Assembly: GCA_028717165.1 (NCBI GenBank)
Contig: JAQUOK010000050.1
Location: 1 to 11,183, forward strand
From: Victivallaceae bacterium
GTDB taxonomy: Bacteria; Verrucomicrobiota; Lentisphaeria; Victivallales; Victivallaceae
Reading direction: 5' to 3'
Length of the DNA stretch: 11,183 nt
Part shown: positions 1-7,276 of the stretch, in pieces
Layout of the letters: every line of letters starts with the position of its first letter
How positions within the stretch are numbered: the first letter of the stretch is position 1
The notes under the pieces: generated by a model
Database searches by the model: none
What the model saw: only the letters and a program-made list of their open reading frames with translations
Told to the model about the DNA's origin: nothing
Made by a program: the position numbers and the translations under genes

Positions 1-268
1 GATCTGCAGAGCGATATTCCTCGGGAGTTAATACAGCAGGTTGATTGTAAAGAAAAATAACATCTTTAAAAAGCTCCTTAACATCTTCAAGGAACGCTTC
101 GGCATCGGGATGATTCGGAAGTTCTTTGTCGAGAAGTTTTTTGATGTCACCCAGGATATGCCTGCGGCATTTCTGCTTGGGGAAGGCTCTGATCAGGTTC
201 CGATAAGCGTTCCCCAAGTCGGTACCTTTGTAAAATTCTCCAAGATGTCGGAACAAACCTTTAAACAT
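1..268 (-). pseudogene. Partial reading frame, probable DDE transposase remnant
   Basis: The minus strand is open from the left edge to an ATG at 268-266, and stays open without a start back to a stop near position 376. The first readable protein is MFKGLFRHLGEFYKG, followed by TDLGNAYRNLIRAFP, then KCRRHILGDIKKLLDKEL, and it runs off the window. The order 'TD..xAY..xI..xFP' followed by 'C..H.l.D' is the layout found around the second catalytic Asp of several DDE/MULE-like transposases, where the Cys-x2-His follows the FP segment. If that is right, this is the middle of the enzyme. The residues upstream of the ATG are Phe- and His-rich and not transposase-like, so the 5' part would be missing. 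No Shine-Dalgarno sequence precedes the ATG. Third-position codon choice looks like real coding. The family is not firmly recognised; it could also be an unrelated hypothetical protein cut by the window edge. Confidence 0.4.
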
Positions 269-356
269 ATTAAAAAACGGAGGTTTAATGTAAAAAAATT
301 GGAAAAAGTGATGTAGATGAGTTTTTTCAAAAGAATTCCAAAAGAGGAAATGAAAA

Positions 357-2930
357 ATGAAAGCATTACAATCTCAAACTGAGCGGCCTGGGAAAAGTCA
401 AAGTTTTTTCAGGGGAAGCAGCTTTTTAAGACTAAATCATTACATAAAAAGTTTTTTTCATTATCTTTCGGTGAGCATCTTTATATTCCTTGGGTTTCAA
501 GTGCAAACAGCGGCGGCGCTTCTACTAGATTACGATTTTTCCGAAGGGACAGGAAATACACTGTATGACCAGAGCGGATATGGGAACAACGGAACCATTT
601 ATGGTGCTCAATGGACTTCTGAAGGCGCCGGTGGCTATTCCCTCTGTTTTGACGGCAATGATGATTATGTTCTCATTCCGGATGATTCATCGCTGAGATT
701 AGGGGACGAATTCACTATTGAAGTGACGGTAAAACCCGGAGAAAATCCAATCAAATCCGGTTTTGGCGATTACCGGTTAATCATTGGAAAGGCAGGAGAG
801 TTTTGGGATACTAACAATGCGTACTCTCTATATGTCGTCAGGCAATGCCTAGCTTATTTAGGCACAGTAAGAAACGATAGCGATTTATATCAAGTAAAAA
901 GTGATACTGCGGTACGAGATACCTGGCATACAGTATCATTGGTCAAGAAGGATGACAAGTTAAAAATCTTCTGGAATGGAATTTATGTTTCATCCATGGA
1001 CTGTTCCCAAACTATAAATACATCCAATCAATCGCTTAGAATAGGCGGAATTTCCGGGAGATACTTTGAAGGCTACATTAGCCATGTAAGTATATATGAT
1101 AGTGCAGTCCTCCAGGAAACAGAAACGGAAAAAGGATATGTATTGAACTGTGATTTTACTGAAGACACAGAAAATACACTGTATGACCAGAGCGGATATG
1201 GGAACAACGGAACCATTTATGGTGCTCAATGGACTTCTGAAGGCGCCGGTGGCTATTCCCTCTGTTTTGACGGCAATGATGATTATGTTCTCATTCCGGA
1301 TGATTCATCGCTGAGATTAGGGGACGAATTCACTATTGAAGTGACGGTAAAACCCGGAGAAAATCCAATCAAATCCGGTTTTGGCGATTACCGGTTAATC
1401 ATTGGAAAGGCAGGAGAGTATTGGGATACTAACAATGCGTACTCTCTATATGTCACAAGGGAATGCGGAGATTATATTGGTTGCCTAAGAAATAACAGTG
1501 ATTTATATAAGGTTTTAAGTGATAATGTAACACAAGATATCTGGCAAAAACTATTACTTACAAGAACAAAAGACAGTTTATCACTATATGTGGATTCTAT
1601 ACTTGAGGATGTGAAAAGTGACCCATCACTGATGACTTCCAGTCAACCATTGAAAATAGGTGGAGTTTCCGGAAGATACTTTGAAGGATATATTAAACAA
1701 TTAGCGATTTATAATTATGTGAAACCTTACTTGTTGATGGTAACCTCAACGGATCAGGACATAAGCAGTACTCCTCTTTTGGATGTGTCGGACAATGTGA
1801 TAAATGCCATGAACGATTCTCCCTTTGATGGCATTTGTTTTAGCTTGCTGGATGCTTATTCTGGGCAACCTCTTCCCGATTCCTCAACTATGATAAGCAA
1901 GGCGAACCACTTCAAAACGCTATCCGGCAGGAAAGACATCTGGGTTCGTGTAAACTTAAACAGAATTTACAAAAGAGCGCCCGAGTCATACTACTTTGAA
2001 TCAGGACACACGATGGAAGAAGTAAATGCTTTGGACACAAGCGGAGAAACTGTCGCTGCGGTAAGAAAGGTGAGTACCCCATATTTTGCCGATATTTCCG
2101 TAGCGGATATTTTTGATACTCAGGGCAAACTAACAGATTTTAAAACACTTTGGAGTAATGCCCTTGTCTTTTGTAATGAAATGCAGACTGGAGGGATAGT
2201 ACTTGATTGCGAGGATTATCATAATAATACCGCAGATAAATACTGTGTAACGGCTATTGCTGAAGCACAGTCAAGAACCGAAGCAGAAGTGATCAATCAG
2301 TTACAACAGATTGGGCGCGATATGGCCGATGAGGCCAAAGATAAGTGTCCTTCCGGAGTGCGTATAATGTCCTTGTTCACTATGCTGAGTTCGGGAACGG
2401 ATGCTGGCGGAAATTTCCCTACCATATATTATATTTCAAAAGGATTTCTGGATCGAGCCAAAGAAATAAAACAAACATATGGAATTCCACTAATACTAAT
2501 TGAAGGTGGTGAAACAGAAATAAACTATGTCAACAGAACACTTACGGGGCTGCAGCAGAAAATTTTTGACCGCTGGGCTCATTACTATGCTCTGGAGAAT
2601 GACTATTATTCAGACTGCCAACTACGCCTCGGAGGAACTGTTACCGTATGGAGGGATTCTACACAAAACTACGGCTGGGTAGCGGATGACGCAGGGACCC
2701 CTGCTCAACCATGCTCCTTGGATTATACTTTTGCAGATCCCGATCCTCAACATCACCCAAATTTCAGGGAGGTTTTCAAGAAGCTGTTTGACTACGACTA
2801 CATATTTTTTTATGTGCCGTCATGTACAGAGTATAAACCGTATGACCTTAATTATTCCGGTAGAACCGATTTCCACAATATTTTAAAAGAGGCCATAAAT
2901 GAGTCCCTGGAAGAGATGAAGAAGCGATAA
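357..2930 (+). CDS. Secreted protein with two LamG-like domains and a putative glycosidase-like C-terminal domain
   Basis: This is an 857-residue exported protein of unknown exact function. A purine-rich RBS (AGAGGA, 343-348) sits about 8 bases before the ATG. Residues 1-35 form a long basic n-region, about 36-55 are hydrophobic (LSVSIFIFLGFQV), and cleavage is likely after QTAAA. Two tandem LamG/concanavalin A-like domains follow (about 58-258 and 262-461). Each opens with a 'DYDFSEGTGNTLYDQSG'-type strand, contains 'SLCFDGNDDYVLIPD', and ends with 'GRYFEGYI..++IY'. This fold usually binds sugars or cell-surface ligands. Residues about 465-857 match no family I can name. They have barrel-like strands: PFDGICFSLLDAY, GGIVLDCEDY (D617, E619, D620) and PLILIEGGETE (E716). 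Acidic residues about 100 apart at strand ends resemble the paired carboxylates of TIM-barrel glycoside hydrolases, so a secreted polysaccharide-active enzyme is an inference only. The gene stands alone, convergent with the two-component genes. Codon use is more AT-rich than in its right-hand neighbours. Confidence 0.85.
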   Translation: MKALQSQTERPGKSQSFFRGSSFLRLNHYIKSFFHYLSVSIFIFLGFQVQTAAALLLDYDFSEGTGNTLYDQSGYGNNGTIYGAQWTSEGAGGYSLCFDGNDDYVLIPDDSSLRLGDEFTIEVTVKPGENPIKSGFGDYRLIIGKAGEFWDTNNAYSLYVVRQCLAYLGTVRNDSDLYQVKSDTAVRDTWHTVSLVKKDDKLKIFWNGIYVSSMDCSQTINTSNQSLRIGGISGRYFEGYISHVSIYDSAVLQETETEKGYVLNCDFTEDTENTLYDQSGYGNNGTIYGAQWTSEGAGGYSLCFDGNDDYVLIPDDSSLRLGDEFTIEVTVKPGENPIKSGFGDYRLIIGKAGEYWDTNNAYSLYVTRECGDYIGCLRNNSDLYKVLSDNVTQDIWQKLLLTRTKDSLSLYVDSILEDVKSDPSLMTSSQPLKIGGVSGRYFEGYIKQLAIYNYVKPYLLMVTSTDQDISSTPLLDVSDNVINAMNDSPFDGICFSLLDAYSGQPLPDSSTMISKANHFKTLSGRKDIWVRVNLNRIYKRAPESYYFESGHTMEEVNALDTSGETVAAVRKVSTPYFADISVADIFDTQGKLTDFKTLWSNALVFCNEMQTGGIVLDCEDYHNNTADKYCVTAIAEAQSRTEAEVINQLQQIGRDMADEAKDKCPSGVRIMSLFTMLSSGTDAGGNFPTIYYISKGFLDRAKEIKQTYGIPLILIEGGETEINYVNRTLTGLQQKIFDRWAHYYALENDYYSDCQLRLGGTVTVWRDSTQNYGWVADDAGTPAQPCSLDYTFADPDPQHHPNFREVFKKLFDYDYIFFYVPSCTEYKPYDLNYSGRTDFHNILKEAINESLEEMKKR
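554..836 (+). repeat. Near-identical intragenic direct repeat, copy 1
   Basis: These 283 bases recur at 1172-1454, 618 bases downstream in the same frame. They encode the N-terminal half of the first LamG domain (about residues 67-160). Reading both copies base by base, the only difference is T802 versus A1420, which changes Phe to Tyr in 'AGEFWDT/AGEYWDT'. Identity ends abruptly at both borders. Confidence 0.95.
1172..1454 (+). repeat. Near-identical intragenic direct repeat, copy 2
   Basis: This is the second copy of the 554-836 tract and encodes the N-terminal half of the second LamG domain (about residues 273-366). The sequences following the two copies (837-1140 and 1455-1730) encode homologous but clearly diverged half-domains. 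The identity is therefore confined to this tract, as expected from gene conversion or a recent partial duplication. Confidence 0.95.
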
Positions 2931-3279
2931 ACTAGATTAAAGGCAAAATCTCTTTATGGAAGAAATGCAGAATAAAATAAGCAAGTAATCGTAATTATTT
3001 GGTCCGAAAAAGTTGAGTAGGGAATCATGGGCGCTATGACAGCGCCAAAAGTAAACAGAATTGGACAGGCAAGAAAAAACGGGAAAAGTTTCATAATACT
3101 GGAAGCGAAAATCATGACAAAAAGACAGCAAAATAAAAATCATGGGACAGGATACCCCCGCCGAAACCAAAATGATGATTTCGGAATTAGGGGATATTTT
3201 CTGTTGCCATCTGCATTTTTGTCATGGTGCTTCCGGCATTGCCTGGCGTAAAAAACTGTCAAGCAGTACAGATGTAGCG
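2931..3279. other. Convergent intergenic region without a supported gene
   Basis: This 349-base gap lies between the LamG gene stop and the response-regulator stop, so both neighbours should terminate transcription here. Short open frames exist on both strands (for example 3027-3251 plus, 3142-3348 plus, 2937-3170 minus). None has a good ribosome binding site, recognisable protein or coding-like composition. The only clear structure is the small perfect hairpin at 3030-3046. No tRNA, attachment site or repeat was recognised. Confidence 0.6.
3030..3046. terminator. Perfect 6-bp hairpin in the convergent gap, possible terminator
   Basis: GGCGCT-ATGAC-AGCGCC forms a perfect GC-rich 6-bp stem with a 5-base loop, about 100 bases past the LamG gene stop. 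There is no T-run on either strand right after the stem, so it is not a classical intrinsic terminator. It may be an RNA 3'-end stabiliser or chance. Confidence 0.25.
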
Positions 3280-4740
3280 TTATTGCCCATGATTTCCATC
3301 ATCACTCTGATGGGATTTAATCCTCTCAGTGGTCTTTTTCAGTCTTGAGCTCAACGCCTGCGGCGTTATTCCCAGCGTTCCGGCGGCGACGCTTTGGTTG
3401 CCGCCCGCCCGGTTCATCGCTTCCCTGATCAGCGCGCCGGTCATTTCCCTGATCTCAGGCAGCACCGTCAGGTTTCTCAGGCAGGATTCCAAATCCCCGC
3501 CACTTTTTGCCGGCAGGTGGGAACTTGCGGAATTGCGCTTAATGTGGCTGAAAAACACCCGGGTTGACAGGGTTTTCGAATCATGGCGGCTGACAGCGTC
3601 ATAAACCATCGCTTCAAGCTCCCTTATATTGCCCGGAAAATGATACGACTGCAACAGTGTTATCAATTCGTCCGGGTAATGAGGAATTTTTTTGTGCAGT
3701 TCCTTTGACGCCTGGACGATAAAGAAATCCAGCAGCAGGACAATATCTTCTTTGCGGTCGCGTAAAGGAGGAATGTCAATATGATGGGTCGCAATACGAT
3801 AATACAGGTCTTTCCTGAACTTTTTATCGCGCTGCAGTTCGTGCAGGTCCCGGTGCGTCGCCAGAATGAACCTTGCCGAAGACTTTTTGACTTTGTCGGA
3901 ACCGAGCTGCTGGTATTCACGCTGCTGGAGCAGACGCAGTAATTTTATCTGCGAGGCCATATTCAGGTCGCCGATTTCGTCAATGAATAATGTGCCGTTG
4001 CTGGCTTTTTCAATGATCCCCGGACGGTCGTTCAAAGCCCCCGTGAATGCCCCCTTGGTGTGGCCGAACAGGGTATCGGAAATCATATTATCGTCGAGTC
4101 CGGCAATATTTACGGTCACCATTTCGCCGGGACAGTTGGATTCCTGGTGCAGCGCGTTGGCGAACAACTCCTTGCCCACCCCGGTTTCGCCGGTTATAAG
4201 CACCGGCTGTTTACTGGAAGCAATGGCCGAACAGTAACGGAACAGGCCGCGCATATATTTGCAGTTGGTGATTATCGGGGCAAAAGACTCGGAAGCTTCA
4301 GGGGCGTTTTCCGCCAGCAGGCTTTTGCGTAAACGCTCGTTGTCCCTTTTTAATTCGTTCAGCTCAAGGTATTTTTTTACCTTGTCCAGAAGTTTATTGA
4401 TGTCAACCGGCTTGACCAGGTATTCGACGGCGCCGTGATGGATGCATTCGACCGCCTTTTCCAGAGAGTCCACACAGGTAACCATTATTACCGGTATTTC
4501 CGGATATTCACGGGAAAATTCGTCGAGCAGTTCCTCGCCCGATATTTCCGGCATTACCATATCGAGAATTATCAGTTCAATGTTCTGGGACTTCACGATT
4601 TCGCTGCCCTTGAGACCGTTGCTGCAGCTTATCGTGTTATTTATGCCGGCGCTTTGCAGACCCAGTTCGTAACTTCGCAAAGCGTTTATTTCATCGTCAA
4701 TCAGCAGAATCGGATAATCGGGACAAGGTTTTTCAGCCAT
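3280..4740 (-). CDS. Sigma-54-dependent NtrC-family response regulator
   Basis: This 486-residue transcriptional activator has the standard three-part architecture. The N-terminal receiver domain (about 10-125) has acidic residues D15 and D16, phospho-acceptor D60 in LIILDMVMPE, T88 and K110 (EYLVKP). The central AAA+ sigma-54 activation domain (about 155-385) has Walker A GETGVGKE (184-191), the sigma-54 contact loop GAFTGA (230-235) and Walker B GTLFIDE (249-255). Past residue 430 comes a Fis-type helix-turn-helix (NQSVAAGTLGITPQALSSRLKK). Phosphorylation by the upstream kinase is expected to drive ATP-dependent open-complex formation at sigma-54 promoters. The start is well supported: AGGAG (4747-4751) is 6 bases before the ATG and inside the end of the kinase gene, with one base between stop and start, indicating translational coupling. 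All key residues are intact. The target genes cannot be told from this window, and no -24/-12 promoter was recognised in it. Confidence 0.96.
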   Translation of the reverse strand: MAEKPCPDYPILLIDDEINALRSYELGLQSAGINNTISCSNGLKGSEIVKSQNIELIILDMVMPEISGEELLDEFSREYPEIPVIMVTCVDSLEKAVECIHHGAVEYLVKPVDINKLLDKVKKYLELNELKRDNERLRKSLLAENAPEASESFAPIITNCKYMRGLFRYCSAIASSKQPVLITGETGVGKELFANALHQESNCPGEMVTVNIAGLDDNMISDTLFGHTKGAFTGALNDRPGIIEKASNGTLFIDEIGDLNMASQIKLLRLLQQREYQQLGSDKVKKSSARFILATHRDLHELQRDKKFRKDLYYRIATHHIDIPPLRDRKEDIVLLLDFFIVQASKELHKKIPHYPDELITLLQSYHFPGNIRELEAMVYDAVSRHDSKTLSTRVFFSHIKRNSASSHLPAKSGGDLESCLRNLTVLPEIREMTGALIREAMNRAGGNQSVAAGTLGITPQALSSRLKKTTERIKSHQSDDGNHGQ

Positions 4741-4741
4741 G

Positions 4742-7183
4742 TTAATCTCCTGTTATAACATCGGCAGGAACATCATCCGGCAACGGCAGAATAATCTCGG
4801 CAACCGTTCCTTTGCCGGTTCTGGACTTGAATTTAAAGCGTCCTTTGTGTTCCTTGAGTATTGACGAGGATATTGACAATCCCAGTCCGGTTCCGCCGCG
4901 TTCCCGTTTGGTGGTGAAAAACGGCTCGGTAATATGTTTCAGGTTCTTGGCGGTTATCCCGCAGCCCTCATCCGTTATCCTGATTATCGCGTGGCCGGTT
5001 TTCAGGTTGGCGGCGGTTTCAATGCAGATAGCCTGATTCCTGGAAGTCAGGGCCTGGCAGGCGTTCTGAAGAATGTTCATAATGACCTGTTCTATCTGCT
5101 GCTGTACCCCCTTGGCGGGAAGCATCCGGCATTTCCGTTCCACTTTGAATTTATTCGTTGAGTTTTTAATCTGGTTCTTAAGCAGGAAAATAACATTTTC
5201 CAGGGCTCTGTGCAAGTCAAATATTTCTTTGCGTTTACTTGGTACGTTGCGTATGTATGCTTTCAGGCTTTCAATAATCCGGTTGATCCGCTCGGAACCG
5301 TCTTTTATGCCGAACAGCAGGTCCTCTATGCTTTGTTCCAGCTTGTCGCGGGTAATATTGCCAAGTTTAAGGTCGGGCCTGCTGTTTATTTTTTCATAGA
5401 ATAACGGTTTCAGATCATTCCACATTTTCTGCAGCAAGGTGACATTGATGTTAATAAAATTGTTGGGATTGTTGATCTCATGGGCAACACCGCTGATCAG
5501 TATCCCCAGAGATTTCATTTTATCGGCCAGCATCAGTTGTTCGCGGTGCATTTCGGCGGCGGCTTTCATCGCTTCATGCTCGGTAATATCCAGCGCTATT
5601 TCCACTACCCCTCTTTTGCCGTTGGAATGCAGGGGATAAGCACGGACTTCATATATGCGCCCGTCCTTGGTGTGGACGGTGTCGGTGCTTGCGTTTTCCT
5701 GGTTGACCAGGACATTGTAAACCGGATGGCGCGTATAATCTATGTCTTTGCCGTTTTCCCAGATTTCATACCATTTGCTTCCGATAAGCGATTTGCCTTT
5801 ATCGGCGAATGTCAGCTGCGCCGCCTGGTTAGCCCATTCCAGGTTCAGGTCTTCATCAAAGCACATTACCATTTCATTCATCGCGTTCAGCGTGGTATTC
5901 AGGCGCTCTTTCGTCTGCTGCAGGCGGTCTTCCGCAATTTTCATATCGGTTACGTCCACGACTCCGCCCACGATATATTTGGGTTTGTTGTCCGGATCGA
6001 AGAGTATGCTTTTTCGGTCAACTATTACCCGCGTACCGGCGGTTTGGGTTTTTAAGGCATAGGTCTTTTCCACTTTCCGGTGCGGGTTTTCCAGCAGATA
6101 TTTTTCGTCGTTTTCGAATTCCATCACCATTTCCTTATTGTCTTCGAAATAGTGATCGACCAATCTGGTGCCGATGAGTTTATCGGAGCGGTTGTCGCTG
6201 ATAGGCAGTTCCCGGAAGGCTTCGTTATAACCGATATACCGTCCTTTCAGGTCTTTGTAGTAAACCGGAACCGGAAGCGCATCGGCAATGTCCTGCATAA
6301 GCTGCAGGCGCTCCTTAAGCGCGTTATAGCGCTTGCTGCGGGAAAGTTCTTCAATGCTGACGAGAACCTTGTGGACTTTGGCCTGGCTGCCGAATATCGG
6401 GATTCCTCTCGATAAAATCCAGACATATTTGCCGTCCCGGCGCCGGAGGCGGAAAATGCAGTCGAATATGGAATTTTCCACCTTGAGAACCTTTTCAAAT
6501 TCATTTTTTACCCGTTCCAGGTCCTGAAAATGTATTTTGGCGAAAAATTCTTCTTTAGTGACAATTTCATTTTTATGTTCAAACTGGGCGAAACGCCGAA
6601 TTGCCCGGCCGGCAAAAATTTCGTCGCTGTCGGCATTGTATTCCCAGAACCCGAGGCCTATTTTTTCAAAGAAAAGACGCAAATGATTTTCCGTCTGCTG
6701 ATTCTGTTTTTCCTGCAGTTTCTTTTCGGTAATGTCCCAGGTGATGCCGTGTGCCATAGCAGGTTCGCCGTTTTCATCGCGCTCGATGGCGCAGCGGCAA
6801 AGCAGGTAATACATATTGCCGTCATCTCCGACGATCCTGAAAGGAAAATCGAACGAGGAGAATTTTGCCGGATCTTCCATGGCCTGCAGGATACTGGTTT
6901 TGTCTTCGGCCGGAATGCGTTTAAAGAAGGCGTCTTTTATATTTTTTGCAGGGGGCGTCCAGATCTCTTTCAGGCGTCTGGACGGAGTAAGCTGATCATT
7001 TTTGAAATCGTATGACCAGACGCTCAGATCGGTCAATTTATAGGCGTCGTAAAGTTGAGTTTCTTTGAGCCGCAATTCGTTTGCAAGATTCTCGGAACAG
7101 GCGGACAATTCCTCTTTCAGGCGGGCGTTTTCCTCGCGCAGAGCGTCTAATTCCTTTGTCTGTTCCTTGTCCTGCATAATCAT
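4742..7183 (-). CDS. Soluble multi-PAS sensor histidine kinase
   Basis: This histidine autokinase is the partner of the regulator encoded one base downstream. It has a charged N-terminal coiled coil (about 5-48) and about four PAS/PAC modules (about 48-158, 165-285, 295-418 and 425-540), several ending in the typical DITE/DVTD linkers. The H-box is SGVAHEINNPNNF with H568. Long helices then lead to an HATPase domain with N-box NILQNACQ (N707), DEGCG (D738), FFTTK, and GGTGLGLS (763-770). The HEINNP H-box belongs to the NtrB-like kinases that pair with NtrC-type regulators. No signal peptide or membrane segment is seen, so the sensor should be cytoplasmic, detecting redox state, a small molecule or a partner protein; PAS cofactors cannot be predicted here. 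The first ATG (7183) is only one base after GGGG. The ATG at 7177 has that GGGG 6 bases upstream and is the better start, shortening the protein by two residues. Confidence 0.95.
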   Translation of the reverse strand: MIMQDKEQTKELDALREENARLKEELSACSENLANELRLKETQLYDAYKLTDLSVWSYDFKNDQLTPSRRLKEIWTPPAKNIKDAFFKRIPAEDKTSILQAMEDPAKFSSFDFPFRIVGDDGNMYYLLCRCAIERDENGEPAMAHGITWDITEKKLQEKQNQQTENHLRLFFEKIGLGFWEYNADSDEIFAGRAIRRFAQFEHKNEIVTKEEFFAKIHFQDLERVKNEFEKVLKVENSIFDCIFRLRRRDGKYVWILSRGIPIFGSQAKVHKVLVSIEELSRSKRYNALKERLQLMQDIADALPVPVYYKDLKGRYIGYNEAFRELPISDNRSDKLIGTRLVDHYFEDNKEMVMEFENDEKYLLENPHRKVEKTYALKTQTAGTRVIVDRKSILFDPDNKPKYIVGGVVDVTDMKIAEDRLQQTKERLNTTLNAMNEMVMCFDEDLNLEWANQAAQLTFADKGKSLIGSKWYEIWENGKDIDYTRHPVYNVLVNQENASTDTVHTKDGRIYEVRAYPLHSNGKRGVVEIALDITEHEAMKAAAEMHREQLMLADKMKSLGILISGVAHEINNPNNFININVTLLQKMWNDLKPLFYEKINSRPDLKLGNITRDKLEQSIEDLLFGIKDGSERINRIIESLKAYIRNVPSKRKEIFDLHRALENVIFLLKNQIKNSTNKFKVERKCRMLPAKGVQQQIEQVIMNILQNACQALTSRNQAICIETAANLKTGHAIIRITDEGCGITAKNLKHITEPFFTTKRERGGTGLGLSISSSILKEHKGRFKFKSRTGKGTVAEIILPLPDDVPADVITGD

Positions 7184-7238
7184 CCCCGGCTGATATTATA
7201 ACATTATTAACAAATTGAAACATAGGGGAACATTTATT

Positions 7239-7266
7239 AGTTTAATTTAAATTTTAATAATGTCAA
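7239..7266 (-). promoter_or_regulatory. Candidate sigma-70 promoter for the kinase-regulator pair
   Basis: On the minus strand a perfect TTGACA -35 box (7266-7261) is followed after 16 AT-rich bases by TAAACT (7244-7239, four of six matches to TATAAT). It lies just past the topA stop, and transcription would start about 50 bases before the kinase start codon. A TATAAT at 7200-7195 has no fitting -35 box and is too close to the start codon. The gap shows no terminator hairpin, so read-through from topA is also possible. Confidence 0.35.
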
Positions 7267-7276
7267 CAAAACTTAA

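Noticed and set aside
41..316. Plus-strand open frame of 91 codons
   Set aside because: It lies opposite the minus-strand transposase-like frame, has a Lys/Phe-rich unrecognisable product and no ribosome binding site. The minus strand gives the more coherent protein.
3027..3348. Two overlapping plus-strand short frames in the convergent gap, one starting like a basic leader (MTKRQQNKNH)
   Set aside because: No hydrophobic prepilin segment follows, no good RBS is present, and the second frame runs into the regulator gene on the other strand.
5480..6055. Plus-strand open frame of 191 codons within the kinase gene
   Set aside because: Antisense shadow of the kinase PAS and H-box coding region. 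The minus strand has complete kinase motifs.
7195..7200. Perfect TATAAT on the minus strand just before the kinase start
   Set aside because: It has no acceptable -35 box at 16-18 bases, and transcription would begin almost at the start codon.
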